DNA of 64,000 nt from Pseudomonas sp. GM21 (GTDB lineage: Bacteria > Pseudomonadota > Gammaproteobacteria > Pseudomonadales > Pseudomonadaceae). Position 1 is the stretch's first letter, and the number at the start of each line of letters is the position of its first letter. The DNA is taken from assembly GCF_000282215.1 (NCBI RefSeq), contig NZ_AKJS01000006.1, positions 1 through 64,000 on the forward strand, given 5' to 3'. Of the stretch, positions 52,264 to 61,154 are shown piece by piece. The notes beneath the pieces were generated by a model. It was not told the DNA's origin. It saw nothing but the letters and a program-made list of their open reading frames with translations, and did no database searches. Position numbers and translations under genes: made by a program.

Positions 52264-52491
52264 TCAGCTCCTGGGCCGCACCTGCCGAGATTCGGCGGGT
52301 GTATCTAGAACCTCGATCACCTGCTCCGGACAGGCCCGGGCGCCCCGTTGCGCCAGCCCTTCCTGCCCGATGGGTACGCTGAAGCCGCTGCTCGCGATGT
52401 AACCGTTGTCATCGAGTGGATACAGCGCGGGCGCAACATTGTTGCAACGGGCATGACCCACGCAGCCGGCTTTGTTGATCAAAACTCTCAT
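52264..52491 (-). CDS. [3Fe-4S] ferredoxin with His in place of one cluster cysteine
   Basis: A 75-residue ferredoxin with ligands C10, C16 and C54 (GCVGHARCNNVAP, RACPEQ) and His13 where [4Fe-4S] relatives have a cysteine. Ferredoxins of this kind serve bacterial P450s. The start overlaps the P450 stop by four bases, so it is translationally coupled and is presumably the P450's own electron donor. It is related to, but distinct from, ditA3. Confidence 0.9.
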   Translation of the reverse strand: MRVLINKAGCVGHARCNNVAPALYPLDDNGYIASSGFSVPIGQEGLAQRGARACPEQVIEVLDTPAESRQVRPRS

Positions 52492-53768
52492 GCGCTAGCC
52501 GCCTGTTTGTTGGAGGGCGTTGCCGCCGAGTCAGGCAGATCCCATTGCAAGTACAGGTCTTCCATACCGAACACGCCGAAGGCGTTGAACTTGGGTGTGC
52601 TGTTGTCGGCGATGCGCAAAGGCGGTAACCGTTGCAACCACAATTCCATGGCGATACGCAGTTCCCGGCGTGCCAGGTGGGAGCCGACGCAACGGTGCAC
52701 GCCATAGGAAAACGCCATGTGTGGCGATGCACCGGCGCTGCGCTGGAAGTCGACTTTGCCAGCCTCGTCGAATACTTCAGGGTCAAGGTTGGCCAGCTCA
52801 GTGCTGATCAACACCATGTCGCCCTTCTTCATCAGGACATCGCCGATCTGCACGTCGCAGGTGACCGTACGGCGCATATTGACGATGGAGTACGAGCGCA
52901 GCAGTTCTTCCACCGCGTCACCAATCAGTTCGGGGTTGGCCCGCAGCTGTGCCTGTTGTTCGGGGTTGCGCGCCAAATGGCGGAAGAACAGGCCCAGGCA
53001 GGAGGTCACGGTGTCCAGGCCAGCGATAAATATCAGGAAGTTGATGCCGAGCATTTCATCGTCAGTCAGCGGTCGGCCATCGATCTCGCTAGTCAACAGA
53101 TAGCTGGTGAAGTCATCACCGGGGTTGGCACGGCGCTCGGCAATGTGGTTGCGGATCCAGGTGGTAATGGCTCGCGCGTTGTCGGTCACCGTTTGCATGT
53201 CGAAGCTTTTGATCAGCGTCTGCGTCCAGTGCTGGAACAACGGCCGGTCTTCCAGCGGCCAACCCATGAGGGTCAGGAAGATCAAGGTCGGAAACGGTTT
53301 GGCAAACGCTTCGTTGAAATCACAGCGACCCTGGGCCGCCACCTCATCGATCAATTGGTTGGCCAACTGGCGAATGTCCTGCTCCAGCGCCTCGACCTTT
53401 TTGGGTGTGAACAGCGGGTTGAGCAATGCGCGGTACTTGCCGTGTTCTGGCGGATCGATTTCCAGTGGCGCCAGGCGCCAGCTTTCACCGAGCAACATCG
53501 CATAGGGTGTCAGGCCGACACTGCTGAAAGTCTGCGGGTCTTGCAGAATGCGCCGCAGGTTCTCGGCACGCCGAGGGACCCAGGTTCCGGGTAAAAACCC
53601 CAGACGCGGAATCCAGAAAATCGGCGGGGTCGTCTGGTGCAGCTCGGCTGCCCAGGTATAGGCGTTTTCGCCCTGGGCGGTGAGCTCAGCCCACAGATCG
53701 AAGTCGCGTACCAAATGCATCGGGATATGCGCTGGAACAGGCGTCGACGTTTCAACGGGGTGGTTCAT
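52488..53768 (-). CDS. Cytochrome P450, P450cam-like (CYP101/CYP111-like)
   Basis: A 426-residue P450 with the I-helix motif AGLDT (249-253), ExxR at E288-R291, and the haem loop FSYGVHRCVG with C360. The sequence around the haem (SHLARREL) and the N-terminus recall P450cam and linalool hydroxylase rather than the P450 at 26.8 kb. It hydroxylates a terpenoid-type substrate by inference. The ATG at 53768 follows TGGAGA, and 31 upstream in-frame codons are ignored. It leads an operon of six genes: ferredoxin, GMC enzyme, aldehyde dehydrogenase and the DUF1302/1329 pair follow. Copy G of the promoter element precedes it. Confidence 0.92.
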   Translation of the reverse strand: MNHPVETSTPVPAHIPMHLVRDFDLWAELTAQGENAYTWAAELHQTTPPIFWIPRLGFLPGTWVPRRAENLRRILQDPQTFSSVGLTPYAMLLGESWRLAPLEIDPPEHGKYRALLNPLFTPKKVEALEQDIRQLANQLIDEVAAQGRCDFNEAFAKPFPTLIFLTLMGWPLEDRPLFQHWTQTLIKSFDMQTVTDNARAITTWIRNHIAERRANPGDDFTSYLLTSEIDGRPLTDDEMLGINFLIFIAGLDTVTSCLGLFFRHLARNPEQQAQLRANPELIGDAVEELLRSYSIVNMRRTVTCDVQIGDVLMKKGDMVLISTELANLDPEVFDEAGKVDFQRSAGASPHMAFSYGVHRCVGSHLARRELRIAMELWLQRLPPLRIADNSTPKFNAFGVFGMEDLYLQWDLPDSAATPSNKQAASA

Positions 53769-53873
53769 TATTGTTCTCCAGGGTCTCTGACGGACTGGAG
53801 AAACGGTAAGGCCGGAGGAAGGAAGCCACAACGGACAGAACTTCAAATCTGTTCGGCACACAGAGATTTCATT

Positions 53874-53896
53874 AACACTTTCGTTGAAAATGTTCT
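53874..53896 (-). promoter_or_regulatory. Shared dit promoter element, copy G, before the second P450 operon
   Basis: On the minus strand AGAACA, 12 bases, GTGTT. The -10 region reads AATGAA, poorer than in other copies. A short palindrome ATGTT-N4-AACAT (53890-53903) overlaps its left arm and may be a site of the divergent TetR regulator. Confidence 0.65.
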
Positions 53897-54006
53897 AAAA
53901 CATACGTTGCCGGTATAAAAATCCTCTGTTGCTGTTCTCAAATCACCGCCGAGCACCCTCATGCCTGGCGCCAAGAATCAATAATAAAGCTCTGCCGAGG
54001 TACAGA

Positions 54007-54630
54007 ATGTCTCACTTAGCTTCCGTGCAAATAGTTGACAAAAGCCACTCTGGACAACGCCACGCGTTGCGTTCTCAACGCACCCGTGAACTGCTGATGG
54101 ACCACATGTATCGCCTGGCGCTTGAAAAGGGTTACGAGGGGATCACCGTTCAGAAATTACTGGACAGTACGGGTGTGGCCCGCTCCACCTTTTACGCGCA
54201 CTTTCGCGACAAGGAAGACCTGATCGTTGCGGGGTACGAATTCATTGGCGTGCCCTCGACCAAGGTCACCGAGGTCGATGGCGACCGTCGCGTCCTGCTG
54301 GATGTTTCGGCCTGGCTGTTCAGCGCGACCGAACGCCACGCGGCACTGACGACGGCTTTTTTCAGCGGCCCGGGGCAGAACGTGATTCTCGCCCATCTGG
54401 AAAATATTCTGATCATTCAGGTGCGTGAGCACTACCGCAAACAAGGTCTGTACCAGGAGGAGCAAATGCGTGGCGAAGCAGCGGTACGCTGTTTCGTGGG
54501 CGCCTTGATAGGACTGTGGCTGTGGTGGGTGCGCCACGACTACCCGAACTCGGCGCAAGAAATGACCGAGACATTCGACAGTCTGATGAACAATGGTACC
54601 TGGCCGCCAGACAAAACCGCGCGCCAGTGA
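54007..54630 (+). CDS. TetR family regulator divergent from the second P450 operon
   Basis: A 207-residue TetR protein with helix-turn-helix LLDSTGVARSTFYAHFRDK (about residues 48-66) and a C-terminal domain ending near MNNGTWPP. ATG at 54007 has GAGG seven bases upstream; 26 more in-frame codons upstream are rejected. It is divergent from the P450, which it probably regulates. Its end lies six bases from that of the convergent LysR gene. Confidence 0.9.
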   Translation: MSHLASVQIVDKSHSGQRHALRSQRTRELLMDHMYRLALEKGYEGITVQKLLDSTGVARSTFYAHFRDKEDLIVAGYEFIGVPSTKVTEVDGDRRVLLDVSAWLFSATERHAALTTAFFSGPGQNVILAHLENILIIQVREHYRKQGLYQEEQMRGEAAVRCFVGALIGLWLWWVRHDYPNSAQEMTETFDSLMNNGTWPPDKTARQ

Positions 54631-54635
54631 CCAGA

Positions 54636-55547
54636 TTACGAGGCGCAGGCCATGATCAGGAACTGCCGGAAGGCCTGCGCCGGTCCCGACAAACGATTAT
54701 CCGGCAACCATATCAACCCCAGTTCCATGGGTGGAATAGCGTCCACCAGCGGGCGTACCTCAATCTTCTTGCCTTCCAGAGACCAGGCCCGGTAGAGCAT
54801 GTCCGAGAGAATGGTCACGCCGAAACCATGGCCCACCAGCCCGCGCAACGCTTCCATTGAAGAAGTGCGGAAAGCCACATTTGGCGCCAGCCCTCGGGAT
54901 TCCCAGTAACGCATCGTCGAGGTATCACCCTCGTCTAGCGTGGCAAGAATATAGGCGTGCTCGGCGACGTCTTCGAGGTTAATCGAAGTGGCATTCATGA
55001 GCGGGTGCTGACTCGCCAGCCAGAGTTGCCGACGGGAACGAATCAGCACCTGGTGCTCGAAACATCTCAGGCTGGGTGTGTTGGACACGATCGTCAGGCC
55101 CAGATCAAGATCGCCATTGCTCACCGCTTCTTCGATGCTCTGACGGTCCATGTCGACCAGGTCGATTTCCACCTGTGGGTAGCTGCGCTTGAACCGTGCC
55201 AGCAGCGCGGGCAGGAAGTAACCCAATACCGTATAGGAGGCGCCCACGCGCACAGTGCCTTGCATGGCGTGGCCAAGGAAAAGCGGCTCGCTGAGGGCAT
55301 CCTGCAAGGTGTCGAGGATGTGCCTGGCGTGCTGGGCGAACTTGTTGCCTTCAGCGGTCAGCGTCACGCCATGGGGCAGCCGGTCGAACAGGCTGACGCC
55401 CATGGTCTCTTCCAGATGCAGCACCGCCGCGGTGATCGCTGATTGCGACACATGTACTTTCAAGCCGGCCTGAGAGAACCGCCCGGTGTCGGCAGCCGCG
55501 ATAAAGTAACGCAACTGACGCATGGAAATGTCTTTGCCCTTGATCAT
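54636..55547 (-). CDS. LysR family transcriptional regulator
   Basis: A 303-residue LysR protein: winged helix at the N-terminus (MRQLRYFIAAADTGRFSQAG and VSQSAITAAVLHLEE) and a periplasmic-binding-like effector domain. ATG at 55547 and the inner ATG eight codons later are both possible. LysR proteins usually activate a neighbouring operon in response to a small molecule. The MDR gene upstream runs in the same direction with 111 bases between, so its target is not obvious. Confidence 0.92.
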   Translation of the reverse strand: MIKGKDISMRQLRYFIAAADTGRFSQAGLKVHVSQSAITAAVLHLEETMGVSLFDRLPHGVTLTAEGNKFAQHARHILDTLQDALSEPLFLGHAMQGTVRVGASYTVLGYFLPALLARFKRSYPQVEIDLVDMDRQSIEEAVSNGDLDLGLTIVSNTPSLRCFEHQVLIRSRRQLWLASQHPLMNATSINLEDVAEHAYILATLDEGDTSTMRYWESRGLAPNVAFRTSSMEALRGLVGHGFGVTILSDMLYRAWSLEGKKIEVRPLVDAIPPMELGLIWLPDNRLSGPAQAFRQFLIMACAS

Positions 55548-55658
55548 CCGATTTCCCGATACCTGTCACCTTTGCAAATCACCCCACGCATGACTTTGCA
55601 TCATCGCGTCATGTGCAGCACTGAAGGCGCCCTTTCCAAGGGCGCTCTGCAGCAAGTT

Positions 55659-56585
55659 TTAGCGACGAATAGTGGCGGTGATCTTGGCGTGCGGCCCGGC
55701 GATCTGCGCGGCCCAGGCTTGAGCCGCCTGATCGAGTGTGTAATCAGCGTAATCCACCTGGATCTGTTGCTCTTTGGCGATCTTCAGCAGACGCAGCCAG
55801 ATTTGTTCACGGTCGGCGGGCGGGCGCTGCCCAGTGCCGATGCACGACAGGTTGCGGAACAACAAATCGGCAATATCCAGATTGAGTTGACGCCCGGCGC
55901 CCGTGCCGATGGTCATGATCCGCGCGCCCCAATTAGTGGCTTTCAGGGACGTCAGCATTGGCTGACCACATACAAGGTCGAGGACCACATCAAAGCCGCC
56001 GTCAGCAGCTTCTTTGAGCGCGGCGACATCATCGCTACCGCCCAAAGTGACTACCTCGTCAGCGATGCCACGCGACTTCAAACGCCCCAGCGCATCAGCA
56101 GAACGCGCTGCGCCGACAACCTTGCCCGCGCCCATGCCGCGCGCCAGTTGCAGGGCGATCTGCCCAAGCGTGCCAGTGGCGCCTAATACCAGGACCTTTT
56201 CGCCCTTCTGGATCTGCGCTTTTTCCAACGGCACGATGGCGCCGGTCGCGGCGATGCCCATGCTGATTGCGGTTTTATCGTCAACGTCGTCAGGTACATT
56301 CCACACTTCGGCTTGGGGCACCAGAGTGCGCTCGGCCCAGGCACCGAACGGCAATACCGAGCGTTCACCGAAATAAACCCGCCGGCCATCCGGGGCACGG
56401 CCCACGCCTTCACCGCGAATCACACAGGGATACTCGACACCCAGACGGTAGGCCCCCAATACGTCCCAGCCGCCAAGACCCGCAGTTTCAACATCGATCA
56501 GTACTGCGCCGTCTTGCGCTTGCGGCTCACGAAACTCACCGACTACCGGCGCCGCATTGCGTTCGGAAATGATTGCTGCACGCAT
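55659..56585 (-). CDS. MDR-family zinc-independent quinone oxidoreductase/reductase
   Basis: A 308-residue medium-chain dehydrogenase/reductase. The NAD(P) motif VLVLGATGTLGQIALQLA lies in the middle, and there is no structural zinc lobe, which points to the quinone-oxidoreductase branch. These reduce alpha,beta-unsaturated carbonyls or quinones with NADPH. The start MRAAIISER follows AAGGAG; 19 upstream in-frame codons overlap the promoter and are ignored. It is monocistronic and preceded by copy F of the shared element, so it is likely part of the pathway, perhaps reducing an enone. Confidence 0.9.
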   Translation of the reverse strand: MRAAIISERNAAPVVGEFREPQAQDGAVLIDVETAGLGGWDVLGAYRLGVEYPCVIRGEGVGRAPDGRRVYFGERSVLPFGAWAERTLVPQAEVWNVPDDVDDKTAISMGIAATGAIVPLEKAQIQKGEKVLVLGATGTLGQIALQLARGMGAGKVVGAARSADALGRLKSRGIADEVVTLGGSDDVAALKEAADGGFDVVLDLVCGQPMLTSLKATNWGARIMTIGTGAGRQLNLDIADLLFRNLSCIGTGQRPPADREQIWLRLLKIAKEQQIQVDYADYTLDQAAQAWAAQIAGPHAKITATIRR

Positions 56586-56637
56586 GGGTTTCTCCTTTCC
56601 TGTTTTTGTTTTCAGCAAGTGCACAGACAGATAGTTG

Positions 56638-56660
56638 AACACATATTAACTATTTGTCCA
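56638..56660 (-). promoter_or_regulatory. Shared dit promoter element, copy F, before the MDR gene
   Basis: On the minus strand TGGACA, 12 bases, GTGTT, then CAACTA. The element is almost symmetric (TGAACA is also seen rightward). The rest of the 282-base gap 56586-56867 shows only a 7-bp inverted repeat, CGTCGAC / GTCGACG, at 56732-56753. Confidence 0.75.
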
Positions 56661-56867
56661 TATTTTTACAGAAAACAATCGCAGCCTGGCCTACGGATCG
56701 CTCGTTTCGCGTGAAATGAGAGATACACCAGCGTCGACAGAACAGAGTCGACGACTAAACACAGCATCGTTGGACCAGAACCCCACGTCCGGGCGTCCTT
56801 CAAAGAAACGTTCATTGAGCTATACCCAAAGATCCCGCACAAAACTTTTGAGTACAGAAGATTGATC

Positions 56868-57305
56868 ATGAAATTGATAACCCCATCGGCGGCTCTCATC
56901 ATCACTGTGATGATCTACGGCTGTACGACTTCATCAAACCAGACCGTGACCATTCCTTTGAATGCTACACCGCAGAACCTCGGTCAGATTGCCAATACGA
57001 CGCTGGCCATTCAGGGCAATGAGACGGCCTTTTCCTTCTTCATCAGTGGAGTCCCGAACGGAACCCTTCGGCCCTTGAACCTCTACACCTTCATCAACAA
57101 AGGCAGCTGCGAACGGCCTGGGCCCGTCGCCTATGCAATGAATGACCGGATCAACACCGACCTCATGTCAGTCGGTGGCTGGACTTATTCACGAAGCGCG
57201 CCTGTGGCAATGTCAGAGCTGTTTTCCGGCGGGTACTCCGTGGTTGTAAGGACCACACCGGCCGATGGCAACGTGGATATTTTCTGCGGGGATATCAAGC
57301 AATAA
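56868..57305 (+). CDS. Small lipoprotein of unknown function
   Basis: A 145-residue protein with a signal peptide and lipobox (VMIYGC, then TTSS), so it is probably lipid-anchored in the envelope. The mature part has no recognised domain; it is rich in Thr, Asn and Gly and has two late cysteines. The start at 56868 is chosen over an ATG two codons earlier; the ribosome site is weak. It lies between the catabolic genes and the core genome and has no clear tie to either. Confidence 0.7.
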   Translation: MKLITPSAALIITVMIYGCTTSSNQTVTIPLNATPQNLGQIANTTLAIQGNETAFSFFISGVPNGTLRPLNLYTFINKGSCERPGPVAYAMNDRINTDLMSVGGWTYSRSAPVAMSELFSGGYSVVVRTTPADGNVDIFCGDIKQ

Positions 57306-57511
57306 CCGAGGCGAACCTGACGCTCCATCAGTAAACGACTCCCCTCACAAAGCCGTAACAAACACACTCGCTTTCCGGTATTCGAATATCCAATACCACT
57401 TCGCTGTTTTTGTGATTTTACGATCCGCCCCCCCCTCCCTAGACTCCGGCCAATAACTAGGCAACGCCGCTCTCCTGGCGCCGCCACGACAATAATGCCT
57501 GGAGGATGAAC

Positions 57512-60500
57512 ATGAGTGCGTCCCCGTCTCTGGATGACAAATACATCCAGCACAGCGGAAAAGTTTTGCTCACCGGGATTCAGGCGCTGGTGCGTCTGCC
57601 TCTGATGCAGCGCCAACGCGACCTGGCCAATGGTCTGAACACTGCCGGGTTTATTTCCGGCTACCGTGGCTCACCACTGGGTGGTTTCGACCAGGCCTTG
57701 TGGAAGGCTCGCGACTACCTCAAAGAGCACCACACGGTGTTCCATCCGGGTATGAACGAGGATCTCGCCGCCACCTCGATCTGGGGTACGCAGCAAGTCA
57801 ATATCTTTGAAGGCGCGACCTACGACGGCGTGTTCGGCATGTGGTACGGCAAGGGCCCGGGCGTAGACCGCTGCGGCGATGTGTTCCGCCACGCCAACGC
57901 TGCCGGCACCTCACAATTTGGCGGTGTGCTGGCCATCGCCGGTGACGACCACGGCGCCCGTTCCTCCTCGTTGCCCCATCAGACCGAACACATTTTCAAA
58001 GCGGTCATGATGCCGGTACTGGCGCCGTCGGGCGTGCAGGAATATCTCGACTACGGCATGCACGGCTGGGCGATGTCACGTTATTCCGGTTGCTGGGTTG
58101 CCCTCAAAGCGGTGGCCGATACCGTGGAAAGCGCGGCCGTTGTCGACATCGATGTTCATCGCGTACAGCCAATAATTCCTGATATCCCGCTGCCCGAAGG
58201 CGGCTTGAATATTCGCTGGCCTGACCCACCCCTGGCGCAGGAACAGCGACTGCTGGAACACAAGCTGTATGCCGCCCTCGCCTACGCTCGGGTCAACCGT
58301 CTCGACCGTATCGTGATGGACTCGCCGAAAGCGCGTATCGGCATTATCACGTCCGGAAAGTCGTACCTCGACGTGTGCCAGGCGCTGAAAATCCTCGGCA
58401 TAGACGAAACACTCGCGCAGCAGATCGGCCTGCGCGTGTACAAGGTCGGCATGGTCTGGCCACTGGAGGCTGAAGGCGTGCGGCAGTTTGCCGAGGGCCT
58501 GGAAGAAATTGTGGTGGTGGAAGAGAAACGCCACATGATTGAGTACCAGTTAAAGGAAGAACTCTACAACTGGCGCGAAGACGTACGCCCGCGCATCGTC
58601 GGCAAGTTTGACGACAAGGGTGAGTGGAGCCTGCCGCACACCGGTTGGTTACTGCCGGCCACCAATGACCTGACCCCGGCGATGATCGCCCGTGCGTTGG
58701 CCAAACGTATTTTGCGCCTGCATCAAAATGGCCCGCTGCAAGTGAGCCTGGCGGTGCTGGACGCACAACTGGCCAGCAAAGGCCAGTTCAGCAACCTGAT
58801 GGAACGCGTGCCCCACTACTGTTCCGGTTGCCCGCACAACACCTCGACCAAGGTCCCGCAGGGCAGTCGTGCGCTGGCCGGCATCGGCTGCCACTACATG
58901 GCGGCATGGATCTACCCGCAGACCCAGACCTTCAGCCAGATGGGCGGTGAAGGCGTGGCATGGATCGGCCAGGCGCCTTTCACCAAGACCCAGCACGTCT
59001 TCGCCAACCTGGGCGACGGCACCTATTTCCACTCCGGCATTCTCGCGATTCGGGCCGCCATCGCGGCCAAGGTGCAAATCACCTACAAGATTCTCTACAA
59101 CGATGCCGTGGCCATGACCGGCGGACAGCCTGTAGACGGCAGCCTCAGCGTCGCGCAGATCAGCCGACAACTCGCGGCCGAGGGTGTGCAGCGGATTGTG
59201 GTCGTGAGCGACGATGTCGAGAAATATCAACACATCCGTGATCTGGCAGAAGGCGTGCCGGTGCTGCGTCGCGACAAGATGGATGAAGTGCAGGAACAGT
59301 TGCGCCAGTTCCAGGGTGTGTCGGCAATCATCTATGACCAGACCTGCGCCGCGGAAAAACGTCGGCGTCGTAAACGTGGCAAGTTCCCGGACCCGGCACG
59401 TCGGGTCGTGATCAACGAAGCGGTGTGTGAAGGCTGTGGCGATTGCAGCAGCAAGTCCAACTGCATGTCGGTGGTGGCAGTAGAAACCGAGTACGGCCGC
59501 AAGCGTGAAATTGACCAGTCCTCTTGCAACAAAGACTTCACCTGCCTCAACGGTTTTTGCCCGAGTTTTGTCACGGTCGAAGGTGGCTCCTTGCGTAAAC
59601 CCAAGGCCCTGGCGACCGCGAAGGATGACGTGTGGGATTTGCCGACGCCCGCAACCGTAGCGCTGGATGAGCCTTACAGCATTCTGGTCACTGGCGTGGG
59701 CGGTACGGGCGTGGTGACCATCGGCGCCCTACTAGGGATGGCGGCGTTCATCGAAGGCAAAGGCACGCTCAATCTGGACATGGCCGGCATGGCGCAAAAA
59801 GGTGGCGCGGTGTGGTCGCACATCCGTATCGCCGCGCGCCAGGAGCAGCTGTTTGCACCCCGGATTGCAGAAGGTGAAGCGGCCCTGCTGCTCGGGTGCG
59901 ACCTGGTGGTCAGCGCCAACACCGAAACCCTGTCCAAGCTGCGTCACAACGTTACCCATGCCTTGATCAACAGCGAGGAAAGCATCACCAGCGCCTTTGT
60001 GCGCACTTTCGCTCAGCAAGCGGAAAGCGGTGATTTGCTGAAGCACCCAGATCCGAAATTCCAGACCCAAAGTATGTCGGCACAAATTGCCGAAGCAGTG
60101 GGCTCTGACCAGGCGGACTTTATCGACGCAAGCAAAATTGCCACGGCGTTGATGGGCGACTCGATTGCCACCAATACCTTCATGCTCGGCTATGCCTACC
60201 AGAAAGGTTGGTTGCCGGTGGGTAAAGCGGCGCTGCTACAGGCCATCGAATTGAACGGCACGGCGGTGCCCTTTAACCTCTCAGCCTTTGACTGGGGCCG
60301 TTGCAGCGCCCATGACCTGCCACGGGTATTACGCAAGCTGGAAGCTGGCAAAGTGCGCAGCGCAGACCGTCAGCTGTCACAAAGCCTGGAAGAAACGCTG
60401 GCACGACGCACTGAGTTCCTCACGGCCTACCAGAACAAGGCCTATGCCGGGCGTTATCGGCAACGGGTCGAAGAATTCATGAAGGCGGAAACGGCACTGC

Positions 60501-61075
60501 TCGGGCAACCGGGGAAACTGTCGGAAAGCGTCGCCCGTTACTACTTCAAAGTGCTGGCGATCAAGGATGAATACGAAGTGGCGCGCCTGTTTACCGATGG
60601 CCAATTCCTGGAAAAAATCCAGGCCAGCTTCGAGGGCGACTACCGCTTGCGCTTCCATCTGGCACCGCCGCTACTGAACGATAACGGCTCCGGCCGCGAA
60701 CCGAAAAAACGCAGTTTCGGTCCGTGGATGCTGCAAGGCTTCAAGCTGCTGGCCAAGCTCAAGTTCCTGCGCAACACCTGGCTCGATCCGTTCGGCCGTA
60801 CCCATGAACGCAAGGTGGAACGCAACTGGTTGGCCAACTACGAACGCATCCTCGACGTAGTGCTGACGGGTTTGACAGCCGAAAATCTGAGTCTGGCTAA
60901 GGAGTTGGTAGAGCTGCCTGAAAGCGTTCGCGGGTATGGTCCGGTGAAAGAGCGATTCCTCGACCACGCGCAACAGCGCCAGGCGCAGTTGCTTGTGCAG
61001 TGGCGTAATGGCTCGGCCGGGCAATTCCATGATGCCAGCCAGGGCAACCGTAAAATCGCGGTGACCCAACTTTAA
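57512..61075 (+). CDS. Indolepyruvate ferredoxin oxidoreductase, fused subunits
   Basis: A 1187-residue fusion of the alpha and beta parts of indolepyruvate:ferredoxin oxidoreductase. An N-terminal pyrimidine-binding domain (SGYRGSPLGGFDQ) comes first, then a thiamine-diphosphate domain (GDGTYFHSGILA and CSGCPHNTSTKV). A cluster region CEGCGDCSSKSNC near residue 640 and the C-terminal gamma domain (GVGGTGVVTIGALLGMA) follow. It oxidatively decarboxylates aryl-2-oxo acids to aryl-CoA. The ribosome site GGAGG is six bases before ATG at 57512. Such fused genes are common single genes in Pseudomonas genomes, so it marks the start of core sequence here. Confidence 0.93.
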   Translation: MSASPSLDDKYIQHSGKVLLTGIQALVRLPLMQRQRDLANGLNTAGFISGYRGSPLGGFDQALWKARDYLKEHHTVFHPGMNEDLAATSIWGTQQVNIFEGATYDGVFGMWYGKGPGVDRCGDVFRHANAAGTSQFGGVLAIAGDDHGARSSSLPHQTEHIFKAVMMPVLAPSGVQEYLDYGMHGWAMSRYSGCWVALKAVADTVESAAVVDIDVHRVQPIIPDIPLPEGGLNIRWPDPPLAQEQRLLEHKLYAALAYARVNRLDRIVMDSPKARIGIITSGKSYLDVCQALKILGIDETLAQQIGLRVYKVGMVWPLEAEGVRQFAEGLEEIVVVEEKRHMIEYQLKEELYNWREDVRPRIVGKFDDKGEWSLPHTGWLLPATNDLTPAMIARALAKRILRLHQNGPLQVSLAVLDAQLASKGQFSNLMERVPHYCSGCPHNTSTKVPQGSRALAGIGCHYMAAWIYPQTQTFSQMGGEGVAWIGQAPFTKTQHVFANLGDGTYFHSGILAIRAAIAAKVQITYKILYNDAVAMTGGQPVDGSLSVAQISRQLAAEGVQRIVVVSDDVEKYQHIRDLAEGVPVLRRDKMDEVQEQLRQFQGVSAIIYDQTCAAEKRRRRKRGKFPDPARRVVINEAVCEGCGDCSSKSNCMSVVAVETEYGRKREIDQSSCNKDFTCLNGFCPSFVTVEGGSLRKPKALATAKDDVWDLPTPATVALDEPYSILVTGVGGTGVVTIGALLGMAAFIEGKGTLNLDMAGMAQKGGAVWSHIRIAARQEQLFAPRIAEGEAALLLGCDLVVSANTETLSKLRHNVTHALINSEESITSAFVRTFAQQAESGDLLKHPDPKFQTQSMSAQIAEAVGSDQADFIDASKIATALMGDSIATNTFMLGYAYQKGWLPVGKAALLQAIELNGTAVPFNLSAFDWGRCSAHDLPRVLRKLEAGKVRSADRQLSQSLEETLARRTEFLTAYQNKAYAGRYRQRVEEFMKAETALLGQPGKLSESVARYYFKVLAIKDEYEVARLFTDGQFLEKIQASFEGDYRLRFHLAPPLLNDNGSGREPKKRSFGPWMLQGFKLLAKLKFLRNTWLDPFGRTHERKVERNWLANYERILDVVLTGLTAENLSLAKELVELPESVRGYGPVKERFLDHAQQRQAQLLVQWRNGSAGQFHDASQGNRKIAVTQL

Positions 61076-61081
61076 ACCTCA

Positions 61082-61105
61082 TAGCCCGCGCTTCGGCGCG
61101 GGCTA
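61082..61105 (+). terminator. Hairpin after the indolepyruvate oxidoreductase gene
   Basis: A perfect 10-bp stem (TAGCCCGCGC / GCGCGGGCTA) with TTCG loop; a T-run is missing. Confidence 0.75.
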
Positions 61106-61154
61106 GATGTTTGCGCTCATCGGCAAGGCGCAGTCAAAAACCATAAGGTGAGCA

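Noticed and set aside
57506..57511. The ATG at 57506 as start of the indolepyruvate oxidoreductase
   Set aside because: It touches the GGAGG ribosome site; the ATG six bases later has the right spacing.
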